Of a DNA stretch of 35,635 nt, positions 25,447 to 32,922 are shown piece after piece (the stretch's first letter is position 1; each line of letters starts with the position of its first letter). The stretch is taken from contig JBCCLI010000014.1 of assembly GCA_039026975.1 (NCBI GenBank), positions 1 to 35,635 of the forward strand, given 5' to 3'. Position numbers and translations under genes: made by a program. This DNA is from JBCBKZ01 sp039026975 (GTDB lineage Bacteria; Bacteroidota; Bacteroidia; J057). The notes under the pieces are model-generated. The model ran no database searches, was not told the DNA's origin, and was given only the letters and a program-made list of their open reading frames with translations.

Positions 25447-25469
25447 TCAGACCAAATTTGACTAGCTAA
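25444..25469 (-). repeat. 26-base exact repeat, copy 2
   Basis: Identical to 23511-23536. Similarity continues a few bases with one mismatch. It occupies the same place relative to the hairpin and the start codon as copy 1, so gene start and leader were duplicated or converted together. Confidence 0.55.
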
Positions 25470-25488
25470 TTCTTATAGAGACAGTTTA

Positions 25489-25554
25489 TGAAAGGAGGTT
25501 AGACAGCCCCGGCACTTTTCAGTGTATAGAGGGTCAGCGTCCTCCCTCCTTTCA
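25489..25554. repeat. Inverted repeat with perfect 10-bp arms
   Basis: TGAAAGGAGG (25489-25498) and CCTCCTTTCA (25545-25554) flank 46 bases that contain a small hairpin CACT-tttc-AGTG (25513-25524). It sits between pair D and the orphan gene. No T-run follows on the minus strand. Confidence 0.5.
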
Positions 25555-25745
25555 ACAGTTGCCATTTTGAACCTGATCTTGGATCATTTTTCAATAAGAA
25601 TTATCAGACGCTGGCTCTATATATTGATACTTATTTGCCTAATTCCTTTGGGCTAATAAAGAGCGATATATGAACCTTTTATCTTTTCCAACAATTCTGT
25701 TTAGTTTTAGTCAAGCCTATCAAAGGCTGAGTAAATGTAAGTGCA

Positions 25746-27338
25746 CTACCTGACCTGCATGAGCTTTACCTGCTGGTAGGAACCTACCTGCATGCGGTAG
25801 TAATAATTTCCCGCTGCCAGTTCATGCCCTTCAAATGGGATCTCATGCTTGCCTATAGCTAGCTTCTTATCCAGCACGGTAGCTATTTCCTGCCCCATAG
25901 GGTCATATACCTTGATCTGTACATCCGCAGCTCTATCCAGTTCTAGTGGGATGCTTGTACTTCCACTAAATGGGTTAGGATAGTTCTGAGATAGCCTCAC
26001 CTCTTTCTGTAGTTGGTCATCTATAGAAGTAGAGATGGGGGAACTTTTGATGATGGGGATATAATCATACTCCTCCCCAAATAATACGTCCCTTATACCT
26101 GCCTCTTCTACTCCAAACCAGCCGGCCAGTACGGAGCTGTATACTGCCCTAAAGTCATACTGCATAGGAAGGTTCTCCCTGGTAGCTACTTCATCAGGAA
26201 TGATGGGATTCTCTCCGAATATCCGTGAATTCACCTGACTGCCGAATACAAACAAGGGGGCTGCCGTTCCATGGTCAGTACCGTAACTATCATTAGCCTT
26301 AATCCTTCTTCCAAATTCTGAGAAGGTCATCCCTAACACTCTATCCTCCAGGCCAAATAATCTCAGGTCATCCTGGAAAGCGGTTATGGCCTCAGATACC
26401 CTTAGTAACAGATCTACATGCCTACCCGCTTCTTCTGGAGACTGGCCCTCCTGCACCTGATTAGCATGTGTATCAAATCCTCCCAGGTCTACCACATATA
26501 TCTTGGTCTTTAATCCTCCTGCTATTAGCCTCGCAACTATCATTAATTCATCTGCTAGCTTATTGCCAGAACGTGGGTATAGTTCTGAAAGATTTTCAGG
26601 GGCTAGCTGCGCAGCATTTTGGATGGAAGCATTGTATTTATTTGTCTGTTCGTAGCTCTGACGTAAAAAAGTCAACTCATGTCCATAAGGTGTGTCTGGT
26701 GTTTCCCCATTTTGCTCAAGCAGACTCTGGGCGCCATTCAGGTTAGCTAGGGCCATACTCATATTAACAGAGGGACCCTGACAAGTTTGGGAGACCTGAT
26801 TTCCTATGGTTATAGCCAGGGGATCTGGAAACTCCTCATTAGGGTATCCGGTAGGAAAACCTGGATTAGTGCTATCTAAGTATCTGCCTAACCAACCTGT
26901 AGGGTCAAATACGTCTGAGGCGGTAGCTGATGTCCAAATATCTGTAGAGCGGAAATGAGAACCATTACTATTAGGGTAGCCTACACTCTGGAGAATAGCC
27001 AGCTTCTCCGTATCATACAGGTCTTTAAAGCCTGTCATAATGGGATGGAAGGCATTTTTATCTCCTATGAGGGTGTTCTGTAAGACATTTTCAGGGATTA
27101 ACAGATTTCCTCTGGCCTTAGACAGATTACTGTATTGATCTATTGGGATGAAGGTATTCAAGCCATCATTACCCCCATTTAGTCTTACTAAAACCAACAC
27201 GCGATCCTCAAAGGCTGCATTAGCTAACAAAGCATCCAATGCAGTAGTTTTTCCGAATGCTCTGATGGGAGATCCTCCCAATACCATGGGTAATGAGAGA
27301 GAAAGGGAAGCTGATCTGACAAAGTCTCTACGCTTCAT
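25746..27338 (-). CDS. DUF1501 protein D, Tat-type signal and T9SS tail
   Basis: The 530-residue protein starts MKRRDFVRSASLSLSLPMVLGG. The core carries 'GGNDGLNTFIPIDQYSNLSKARG', matching copy B in that stretch, then 'SHFRSTDIWTSA', 'GGFDTHANQVQ' and 'NDSYGTDHGTAAPLF'. Near the end, 'EVATRENLPMQYDFRAVYSS' is closer to copy A, while the linker SPISTSIDDQLQKEVR and the tail (449-530, from LSQNYPNPF) are closer to B. This patchwork suggests exchange among copies A, B and D. It is 36 bp downstream of DUF1800 D and is predicted to be exported and processed by T9SS. Confidence 0.92.
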   Translation of the reverse strand: MKRRDFVRSASLSLSLPMVLGGSPIRAFGKTTALDALLANAAFEDRVLVLVRLNGGNDGLNTFIPIDQYSNLSKARGNLLIPENVLQNTLIGDKNAFHPIMTGFKDLYDTEKLAILQSVGYPNSNGSHFRSTDIWTSATASDVFDPTGWLGRYLDSTNPGFPTGYPNEEFPDPLAITIGNQVSQTCQGPSVNMSMALANLNGAQSLLEQNGETPDTPYGHELTFLRQSYEQTNKYNASIQNAAQLAPENLSELYPRSGNKLADELMIVARLIAGGLKTKIYVVDLGGFDTHANQVQEGQSPEEAGRHVDLLLRVSEAITAFQDDLRLFGLEDRVLGMTFSEFGRRIKANDSYGTDHGTAAPLFVFGSQVNSRIFGENPIIPDEVATRENLPMQYDFRAVYSSVLAGWFGVEEAGIRDVLFGEEYDYIPIIKSSPISTSIDDQLQKEVRLSQNYPNPFSGSTSIPLELDRAADVQIKVYDPMGQEIATVLDKKLAIGKHEIPFEGHELAAGNYYYRMQVGSYQQVKLMQVR

Positions 27339-27374
27339 AGATAAAGTATAATTGCTAAATAAATGGGTAAATAA

Positions 27375-29108
27375 TTAGGATAAATGAATTTCAGGCAAGG
27401 ATACCATAGTTTGTACCAGTGCTCGTAATCTATTCTCAACTGCCATTTTAGGCTCTGGATCATCTGGATCTGTGATGTACAGCACGTATTCTTCCGTCCA
27501 TTCAAAGTCAGGAAGACCTGGTATCAATACATCTTTTAAAAAGATAAGTTGATTATCTGATACACCATTCGGGAATAGGATATCTCCTATTTCTCTTACA
27601 ACCAGATTGGGATCTGCGGGATCACTTACTTGCTCCAAGAGCTTGAATACATCTAATACGATGTAGTTCCCATAAATCCTCTTCCCTCTGTTGCTAGACA
27701 TAAGGTTTGCGTAAAACTGCCTATTAGGCAGAGTAGCTGAGTTTACCCAGGCTTGATAGTAAATAGGCTCTTGGTAGTAGGCTGGCCAACCTGCTACGCT
27801 TGGAGGTGTTAAATATTTTTGCTGTAACTTGGTAGCCTCCGCCTCGAAATATGCCCATACTCGATAAGCATACTCAAAATCATTCTCTGCTAGCGGTAGG
27901 TCAATTTCCAGTTTCCTGACCATGGAAACCACGTACTCTATGGGATTCTTTATGATACACCCTCTTCTAAGTGGATCAAAGAAATGTGCGCTTGAGAGTA
28001 ACGCCCTGACTACAGGCTTAACTTCAAACTGATTGGCAATCAGGATCTGAACCATAGGCTCTATCACCAGCTCTTCTGTAGTTTCATCAATGATGTAATA
28101 ACAGAACCACCTGTATAGCTTGCGACAGATATATCTGGCCGTTTCCACTTGAGCAAAAATCATATCAATCAAAGCCTTATACTCATCTTCTCCCTGATTT
28201 TCAATCACCTGATAATCAAAAGCGGAAGTGAATTGCTTGGCCGTTTTATCATGACGCCCATCCCTATACTGACTACCGGTGATTCCATCCCCTCTTTGGC
28301 CTCCTGTAGGCAACCAACCCGTAAGGACTTTTGCCGCCTCACGTACATCTTCTTCAGTGTAATTAGTATAGTTTCCTTCTCCTATTTGAGGCCCTTTCCC
28401 TATAGTGAATAACTCAAATAGCTCCCTGGCATAATTCTCATTAGGAGCCCCATTCCGATTCTGGTTTCCATTTAGGTATAATAACATGGCAGGATTCACA
28501 GTAACTTCTTCTACCATGGTTTTGAAATTACCCAGAGCATGCTGCCTAAAAATCCTTACCAGTTGGTAGGTATATCTCACATCACCGGAGGCATCCATCT
28601 CTGTAGCGAAATGATTATGCCAGAAAAGAACCATCTTCTCTCTCAATGTTACTCCCTGGTTTAGCATCTCCCCGAAGGACCAATGCCTTATAGATCTTCT
28701 CCTAGCACCTGCTAATGCTACTCCGTCCCCATTATTTTGGGAAGACGCTATCCAGGTACTTCCGTTGGGTATTTTAACATCTCTGTCAAAATTATAATAA
28801 ATAGGAGGGCTAGGCTCTTCCCAATCTGCTACTAGTTTATCTAAAGTAGCTTCCAGACCGTCTGTTTCTGCTTGATCTATTTCTGCTTTAGTAGCCCCAA
28901 AAAGAGCTCTGTTTAATAAATGACGAGCTTCTGCCCATCCAAAATCTCCTGTGTAAGCTTCCAGACCTGTGGTAACTTCTTGAAGTTGGGGTAGTTCTTG
29001 GTTCACCAGGTTGCTGACCGGATCAATTGAAGGTGAATCGATAGGATCTGAGGGGTCAGACTCAATTTCTTCTTGCAAGGTCAAACCCATAAAGGCTCTT
29101 CTATCCAT
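27375..29108 (-). CDS. DUF1800 protein D
   Basis: The 577-residue copy starts MDRRAFMGLTLQEEIESDPSDP. It retains 'LFWHNHFATEM', 'NYARELFELFTIG', 'EEDVREAAKVLTGW', 'YICRKLYRWFCYYIID' and the common C-terminal block ending SLPEIHLS. Its N-terminal spacer is unusually acidic (EEIESDPSDPIDSPSIDP) compared with the basic spacers of B, C and the orphan. There is no signal peptide, membrane helix or sorting domain. It leads pair D, 36 bp before DUF1501 D. Upstream lie the inverted repeats TTGAAT-n4-GTTCAG and GGAACA-aaa-TGTTCC. Confidence 0.92.
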   Translation of the reverse strand: MDRRAFMGLTLQEEIESDPSDPIDSPSIDPVSNLVNQELPQLQEVTTGLEAYTGDFGWAEARHLLNRALFGATKAEIDQAETDGLEATLDKLVADWEEPSPPIYYNFDRDVKIPNGSTWIASSQNNGDGVALAGARRRSIRHWSFGEMLNQGVTLREKMVLFWHNHFATEMDASGDVRYTYQLVRIFRQHALGNFKTMVEEVTVNPAMLLYLNGNQNRNGAPNENYARELFELFTIGKGPQIGEGNYTNYTEEDVREAAKVLTGWLPTGGQRGDGITGSQYRDGRHDKTAKQFTSAFDYQVIENQGEDEYKALIDMIFAQVETARYICRKLYRWFCYYIIDETTEELVIEPMVQILIANQFEVKPVVRALLSSAHFFDPLRRGCIIKNPIEYVVSMVRKLEIDLPLAENDFEYAYRVWAYFEAEATKLQQKYLTPPSVAGWPAYYQEPIYYQAWVNSATLPNRQFYANLMSSNRGKRIYGNYIVLDVFKLLEQVSDPADPNLVVREIGDILFPNGVSDNQLIFLKDVLIPGLPDFEWTEEYVLYITDPDDPEPKMAVENRLRALVQTMVSLPEIHLS

Positions 29109-29406
29109 GCGTACTTAAGTGTTGAATGCATTTAAATTTTAAACGACTGTTCAATATTAGCATTTATTGAATATCCGTTCAGGAACAAAATGTTCCATTT
29201 CTTACAAATCTTCAATTATCAATCATTATTACCTTCAAAATACCCTGATTTGAGAGAATGATAGTTAGCTATCTCCCATATAAGAAGAATATGATTCTGA
29301 ATGGGATGTAAGATGAAATCCTTATTTGTCGTATTTCTGCTATAGTCTTTTCATTTACCTTCACACTTTCTAAGTATTTGATATACAGATAAATGTCAGT
29401 TGTAAA
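29109..29406. promoter_or_regulatory. Upstream region of pair D with two palindromes
   Basis: TTGAATATCCGTTCAG (29167-29182) resembles the TTGAAT palindromes before pair B, and GGAACA-aaa-TGTTCC (29182-29196) is a perfect 6-bp inverted repeat directly next to it. They start 59 and 74 bases upstream of the DUF1800 D start codon. With the E-side hairpin (29407-29453) the whole gap is 349 bases and has no credible gene. Confidence 0.4.
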
Positions 29407-29453
29407 TAGCTTCAAAAACCCACTGTATTACCCAATGCGTTTCTTTGAAGCTA
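29407..29453 (-). terminator. Terminator-like hairpin after DUF1800 E
   Basis: A perfect 10-bp inverted repeat, TAGCTTCAAA (29407-29416) and TTTGAAGCTA (29444-29453), has a 27-base loop and begins 4 bases after the stop codon. On the minus strand TTTACAAC follows, a short T-run only. Confidence 0.45.
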
Positions 29454-29457
29454 ATTA

Positions 29458-31155
29458 TTAAGACAGCTGAAACTCTGCCAGAGAGAGCATACTCTTAAGT
29501 AATGCATCCAACTTAGTGATGACAGCCTGCTTATAGCCCTCATTTGATGGATCCGTGATATAAAGAATATATTCTTCTGTCCACTCAAAATCAGGAAGTC
29601 CTGGTATGAGAATATCTTTTAGCTCATCCCTAAATTCCTGCGAAAGTGGAAGTGGGAAAAGCAGTTCTGCCAACTTCTTTACCAGTACATTGGGGTCAGA
29701 AGGATCAGATATTCCTTCTATCAAGACCAGGGAATCAATTTTCACCTTATCCTCCCCTACCTTGTAGCCGTTTTTAGACATAAACTTATCAATGGCAGTC
29801 TGGCGCTGAGGTAAGGTAGCTGAACTGATCCAGGATTGGTAATAAACAGGCTTTTGATAGTAAGCTGGCCAGCCTGCTACTGTGGGGGTATCTAAAAAGT
29901 CCTGATCTATGGTAGAAGAAAGGTTACGCAGATAATGCCAAAACTTGTAACCGAAGTATGTATTAGAAGGATCTGGCAATACTACATTAGTTTTTCTCAG
30001 GAGAGATATATGGAAATCAAATGGGCTCTTAATCATACATCCCCTATTTTCACTATCAAAGAAATGTCCACTACTCAATAAGGCCCTCAGCGCAGGTTTC
30101 ACGCTAAAATCATTGTCTATCAGGAGCTGTGCCATAGGCTCTATCACATGCTGCTCAGTAGCCTCATCAATAACATAATACACAAACCACCTATAGAGCT
30201 TCCGTGATAAGTAGCGGGCAGTTTCTCGCTTACTAAAAATCATATCTACCAGCGCTTTGTATTCTTCTCCCTCTTGATCACTAATAATAAGATTATCAAA
30301 AGCAGCTGAAAACTGCTTATCAGTTTTATCATGCCAGTTGGTAATAAATTGGCTCCCGGGTTCTCCTTCCACCTTTCCATAGACGGTGGGAGCCCATCCG
30401 GTCAAGACTTTAGCCGCCTCTCTAATATCCTCCTCTGTATAGTTTGTATAGTTCCCCTCTCCTATCTGCGGACCTTTCCCTATGGTGAACAGCTCAAATA
30501 GCTCTCTTGCAAAGTTTTCATTGGGTTTCCCTTCCCTATTCTGATTTCCATTCAGAAAGACTAGCATAGCAGAGCTTACTGATACCTCCTTCACTAGCTC
30601 CTTGATACTTCCAAGGGCACCTTCCCTTAGGAGTTGATTTAATTGGTATAAAAAGCGAGCATCACCTACTACAGCAGCTGCCACCCCAAAATGGTTGTGC
30701 CAAAAGAGTACCATCTTCTCTCTTATGGAGGTTTCCTGGTTTACCATCTGACCTACCCCCCAGTTTTTAAGGGACCTCTTCCTAAAAAAGCCAAAGTTTT
30801 CTGTCCCTACTACCTGAGGATGGGTGACCCATGACTCGCCTACTCCGGCATTAGGATCCTGGGTGTACTGGTAGTACACAGGTGGTTCTGGAAGAGCTAC
30901 CAAATCTGCTAATAGCAAATCTAGCGTAGCAGAAAGTCCATCATTCACAGCCTTTTCTATCTCAGCCCTCTTAGCCCCAAATAAGGCCCTGTTTAGTAGA
31001 TGGGACGCCTCTTCCCATCCCCAACTTTCTGCATAAGGCTCCAGGCCTGCATTCACTCTGGCTACCGCAGGCAGTTCTTTATTTTCGTAAGTAGGTGTGG
31101 GGTCAGCGGCGCCTGATTTATCAAAAGCTTTAGCTATAAAGGCTCTCCTATCCAT
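29458..31155 (-). CDS. DUF1800 protein E, divergent copy in second position
   Basis: At 565 residues it is the shortest and most divergent copy. It starts MDRRAFIAKAFDKSGAADP and lacks the IDPVDxLVNQ spacer of the others. 'LFWHNHFGVAA', 'NFARELFELFTIG' and 'EEDIREAAKVLTGW' are kept, but the Cys pair of YICRKLYRWFCYY is replaced (YLSRKLYRWFVYY). The C-terminus has 'LIPGLPDFEWTEEY' and ends SLAEFQLS. Unlike pairs A-D it comes after its DUF1501, 58 bp downstream. A hairpin follows the stop codon. No signal or sorting sequence is visible. Confidence 0.91.
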   Translation of the reverse strand: MDRRAFIAKAFDKSGAADPTPTYENKELPAVARVNAGLEPYAESWGWEEASHLLNRALFGAKRAEIEKAVNDGLSATLDLLLADLVALPEPPVYYQYTQDPNAGVGESWVTHPQVVGTENFGFFRKRSLKNWGVGQMVNQETSIREKMVLFWHNHFGVAAAVVGDARFLYQLNQLLREGALGSIKELVKEVSVSSAMLVFLNGNQNREGKPNENFARELFELFTIGKGPQIGEGNYTNYTEEDIREAAKVLTGWAPTVYGKVEGEPGSQFITNWHDKTDKQFSAAFDNLIISDQEGEEYKALVDMIFSKRETARYLSRKLYRWFVYYVIDEATEQHVIEPMAQLLIDNDFSVKPALRALLSSGHFFDSENRGCMIKSPFDFHISLLRKTNVVLPDPSNTYFGYKFWHYLRNLSSTIDQDFLDTPTVAGWPAYYQKPVYYQSWISSATLPQRQTAIDKFMSKNGYKVGEDKVKIDSLVLIEGISDPSDPNVLVKKLAELLFPLPLSQEFRDELKDILIPGLPDFEWTEEYILYITDPSNEGYKQAVITKLDALLKSMLSLAEFQLS

Positions 31156-31213
31156 AATCTATTTTTTTATGAGAATAATAGTTAGTGTATGAAGTGAATC
31201 ATGTAGGTGATAG

Positions 31214-32794
31214 CTAGCGCTTCAGCATAGCTTTCATTTTTTGATGATGACCTGTCTGCAGTCTGTAGTAATAGGTTCCAGGTTTGAGGTCAGAGCCATC
31301 TAAGGGAATTTCATGTGGACCTGCACCCAGACGCTTTTCCAGTAAAACCTTCATTTCTCTGCCTATAGCATCATACACGCTAATCTTGATGTGCCTGGAC
31401 TGGCTAAGGACTACAGGAATCCTGGTAGTATTGAAAAACGGGTTGGGATAGTTTTGGCCCAGTGTAAGTTGAGTTTTGATACCTGTTTCTATTGAAGTAC
31501 TAATCTCATTCTTTAGAATGGGGAGATTCTCAAATGATCCGAATAAATACTCACTCACCTCCTCTTCAGGTGCTCCGAACCACTGATGTAACACAGAACC
31601 ATACACAGATCTAAAATCAAACTGCATAGGCAAATTATCTTTCACTGCCACTTCATCAGGGATGATGGGATTAGTCCCCAGCAACTGTGGATTTACTTTA
31701 GATCCAAAAAGAAACAGAGGGGCAGCAGCACCATGATCTGTCCCATTACTGTCATTAGATCCTATTCTCCTCCCAAATTCTGAGAATGTCATTCCAAGCA
31801 CTCTATCTGCTAGGCCTAGTTTTTCTATGTCATCCTGAAAAGCATGTACTGATTCAGAAAGATTCTTCAGTAATTCAAAATGTGCTCCTGCCTGGTCTGG
31901 ACTATTTACCCCATCTACCTGGTTAGCATGTGTATCAAATCCTCCTAGGTCTACAATGTAAAGCTTAGTCTTTAAGCCTCCTGCAATGAGCCTGGCTACT
32001 ATTCTTAACTCATCAGCTAATTTGGTATCTGGATATAGGTCTGAGCGGTTTTGCTCAACATTAGAAGCTGCCATCTGAATTACCGCATTATACTGGTTTG
32101 TCTGGGCCATGGTTAGCCTAAGAAAGTTTAGCTCATTAGCATATCTGGAATCTACATTATCTAAGCTCTGCTCTACCAGTGCACCAGTAGGGTTCAAGTT
32201 AGTGATAGCCATCCCCAAGTTCACGGACGGTCCCTGGCAGGTCTGGGAGACTCTGTTTCCTATGGTTATGGCAAGCGGGTCTGGGTGGGTCTCATTCGGA
32301 TATCCCTCAGGGAAGGCAGGGTGATGGTCTTTGAAATACCTGCCCATCCATCCTGTAGTATCAACTATTTCTGAATCTGTAGCTGATGTCCAGATATCTG
32401 TAGAACGGAAGTGAGAAAAATTGGGATTTGGGTAGCCTACACTTTGAATAACCCCTAACTTTTCTGTGTCATAAAGATCCTTCCAGCCCGTCATAATAGG
32501 ATGCAAGGCGCTCGTATCATTAAGCTTAGTCTGGTTTAAGCTAGCCTCAGGGAGAATAACGTTTTCTCTTGCTTTAAATAGGTTAGCATACTGATCCAGG
32601 GGGACCAGGGTATTTAGTCCATCATTCCCTCCATTTAGCTGGACCAGAACAAGGACTCTATCCTCAAATGTACCTTGGTCTAATAGACTGGTAAGCAGGC
32701 TTTCTCTTCCAAAGGCTTTTACGGAATTTCCTCCAAGAAAAAAGGGTACGGAAAGTGAGAGTGATGCCGTTTTAACAAAGTTTCGGCGCTTCAT
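31214..32794 (-). CDS. DUF1501 protein E, Tat-type signal and T9SS tail
   Basis: The 526-residue copy begins MKRRNFVKTASLSLSVPFFLGG, matching the RRxFxK Tat consensus. Core motifs are 'QLNGGNDGLNTLVP', 'SHFRSTDIWTSA', 'GGFDTHANQ' and 'NDSNGTDHGAAAPLF', with Asn where the others have Tyr before GTDHG. The tail (445-526) begins LGQNYPNPF and ends in KMKAMLKR, more basic than the other tails. It is the most divergent of the five. It is the first gene of pair E and of the array, 128 bp downstream of the AAA+ ATPase gene. Confidence 0.92.
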   Translation of the reverse strand: MKRRNFVKTASLSLSVPFFLGGNSVKAFGRESLLTSLLDQGTFEDRVLVLVQLNGGNDGLNTLVPLDQYANLFKARENVILPEASLNQTKLNDTSALHPIMTGWKDLYDTEKLGVIQSVGYPNPNFSHFRSTDIWTSATDSEIVDTTGWMGRYFKDHHPAFPEGYPNETHPDPLAITIGNRVSQTCQGPSVNLGMAITNLNPTGALVEQSLDNVDSRYANELNFLRLTMAQTNQYNAVIQMAASNVEQNRSDLYPDTKLADELRIVARLIAGGLKTKLYIVDLGGFDTHANQVDGVNSPDQAGAHFELLKNLSESVHAFQDDIEKLGLADRVLGMTFSEFGRRIGSNDSNGTDHGAAAPLFLFGSKVNPQLLGTNPIIPDEVAVKDNLPMQFDFRSVYGSVLHQWFGAPEEEVSEYLFGSFENLPILKNEISTSIETGIKTQLTLGQNYPNPFFNTTRIPVVLSQSRHIKISVYDAIGREMKVLLEKRLGAGPHEIPLDGSDLKPGTYYYRLQTGHHQKMKAMLKR

Positions 32795-32811
32795 GTATTT
32801 ACTGGTTAATC

Positions 32812-32883
32812 CTGAATTACAAGTAACAATTCAGCATACACCAGTTTGAAGCAAAGGCTATAATATGATTTTGTAATTTACAA
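32812..32883. promoter_or_regulatory. Palindromes upstream of pair E
   Basis: CTGAATT (32812-32818) and AATTCAG (32828-32834) form a 7-bp inverted repeat starting 18 bases before the DUF1501 E start. TTGTAA-t-TTACAA (32871-32883) is a perfect 13-base palindrome further upstream. Both are candidate operators; the first shares the GAATT/AATTC core with the sites before pair B. Confidence 0.35.
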
Positions 32884-32922
32884 TTTTAGTATTATCCAAA
32901 ATTAATTACAAATATCATATAA

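Larger units (their letters stand above)
25355..25745. other. Gap between pair D and the orphan DUF1800
   Basis: The 391 bases hold the hairpin leader and 26-base repeat of the orphan gene plus a long inverted repeat (25489-25554), listed separately. A short stem AGCCT-n5-AGGCT (25714-25728) lies 18 bases past the DUF1501 D stop but lacks a T-run. No credible gene. Confidence 0.45.

Noticed and set aside
12459..32794. Array as a composite transposon or integron
   Set aside because: No transposase, integrase, terminal inverted repeats or attC-like sites; duplicated genes alone explain the repetition.
12459..32794. Phase-variation cassette switch (one expressed copy, silent donors)
   Set aside because: All eleven genes are full length with their own starts, and blocks have separate upstream regions; no truncated silent cassettes or invertible sites were seen.
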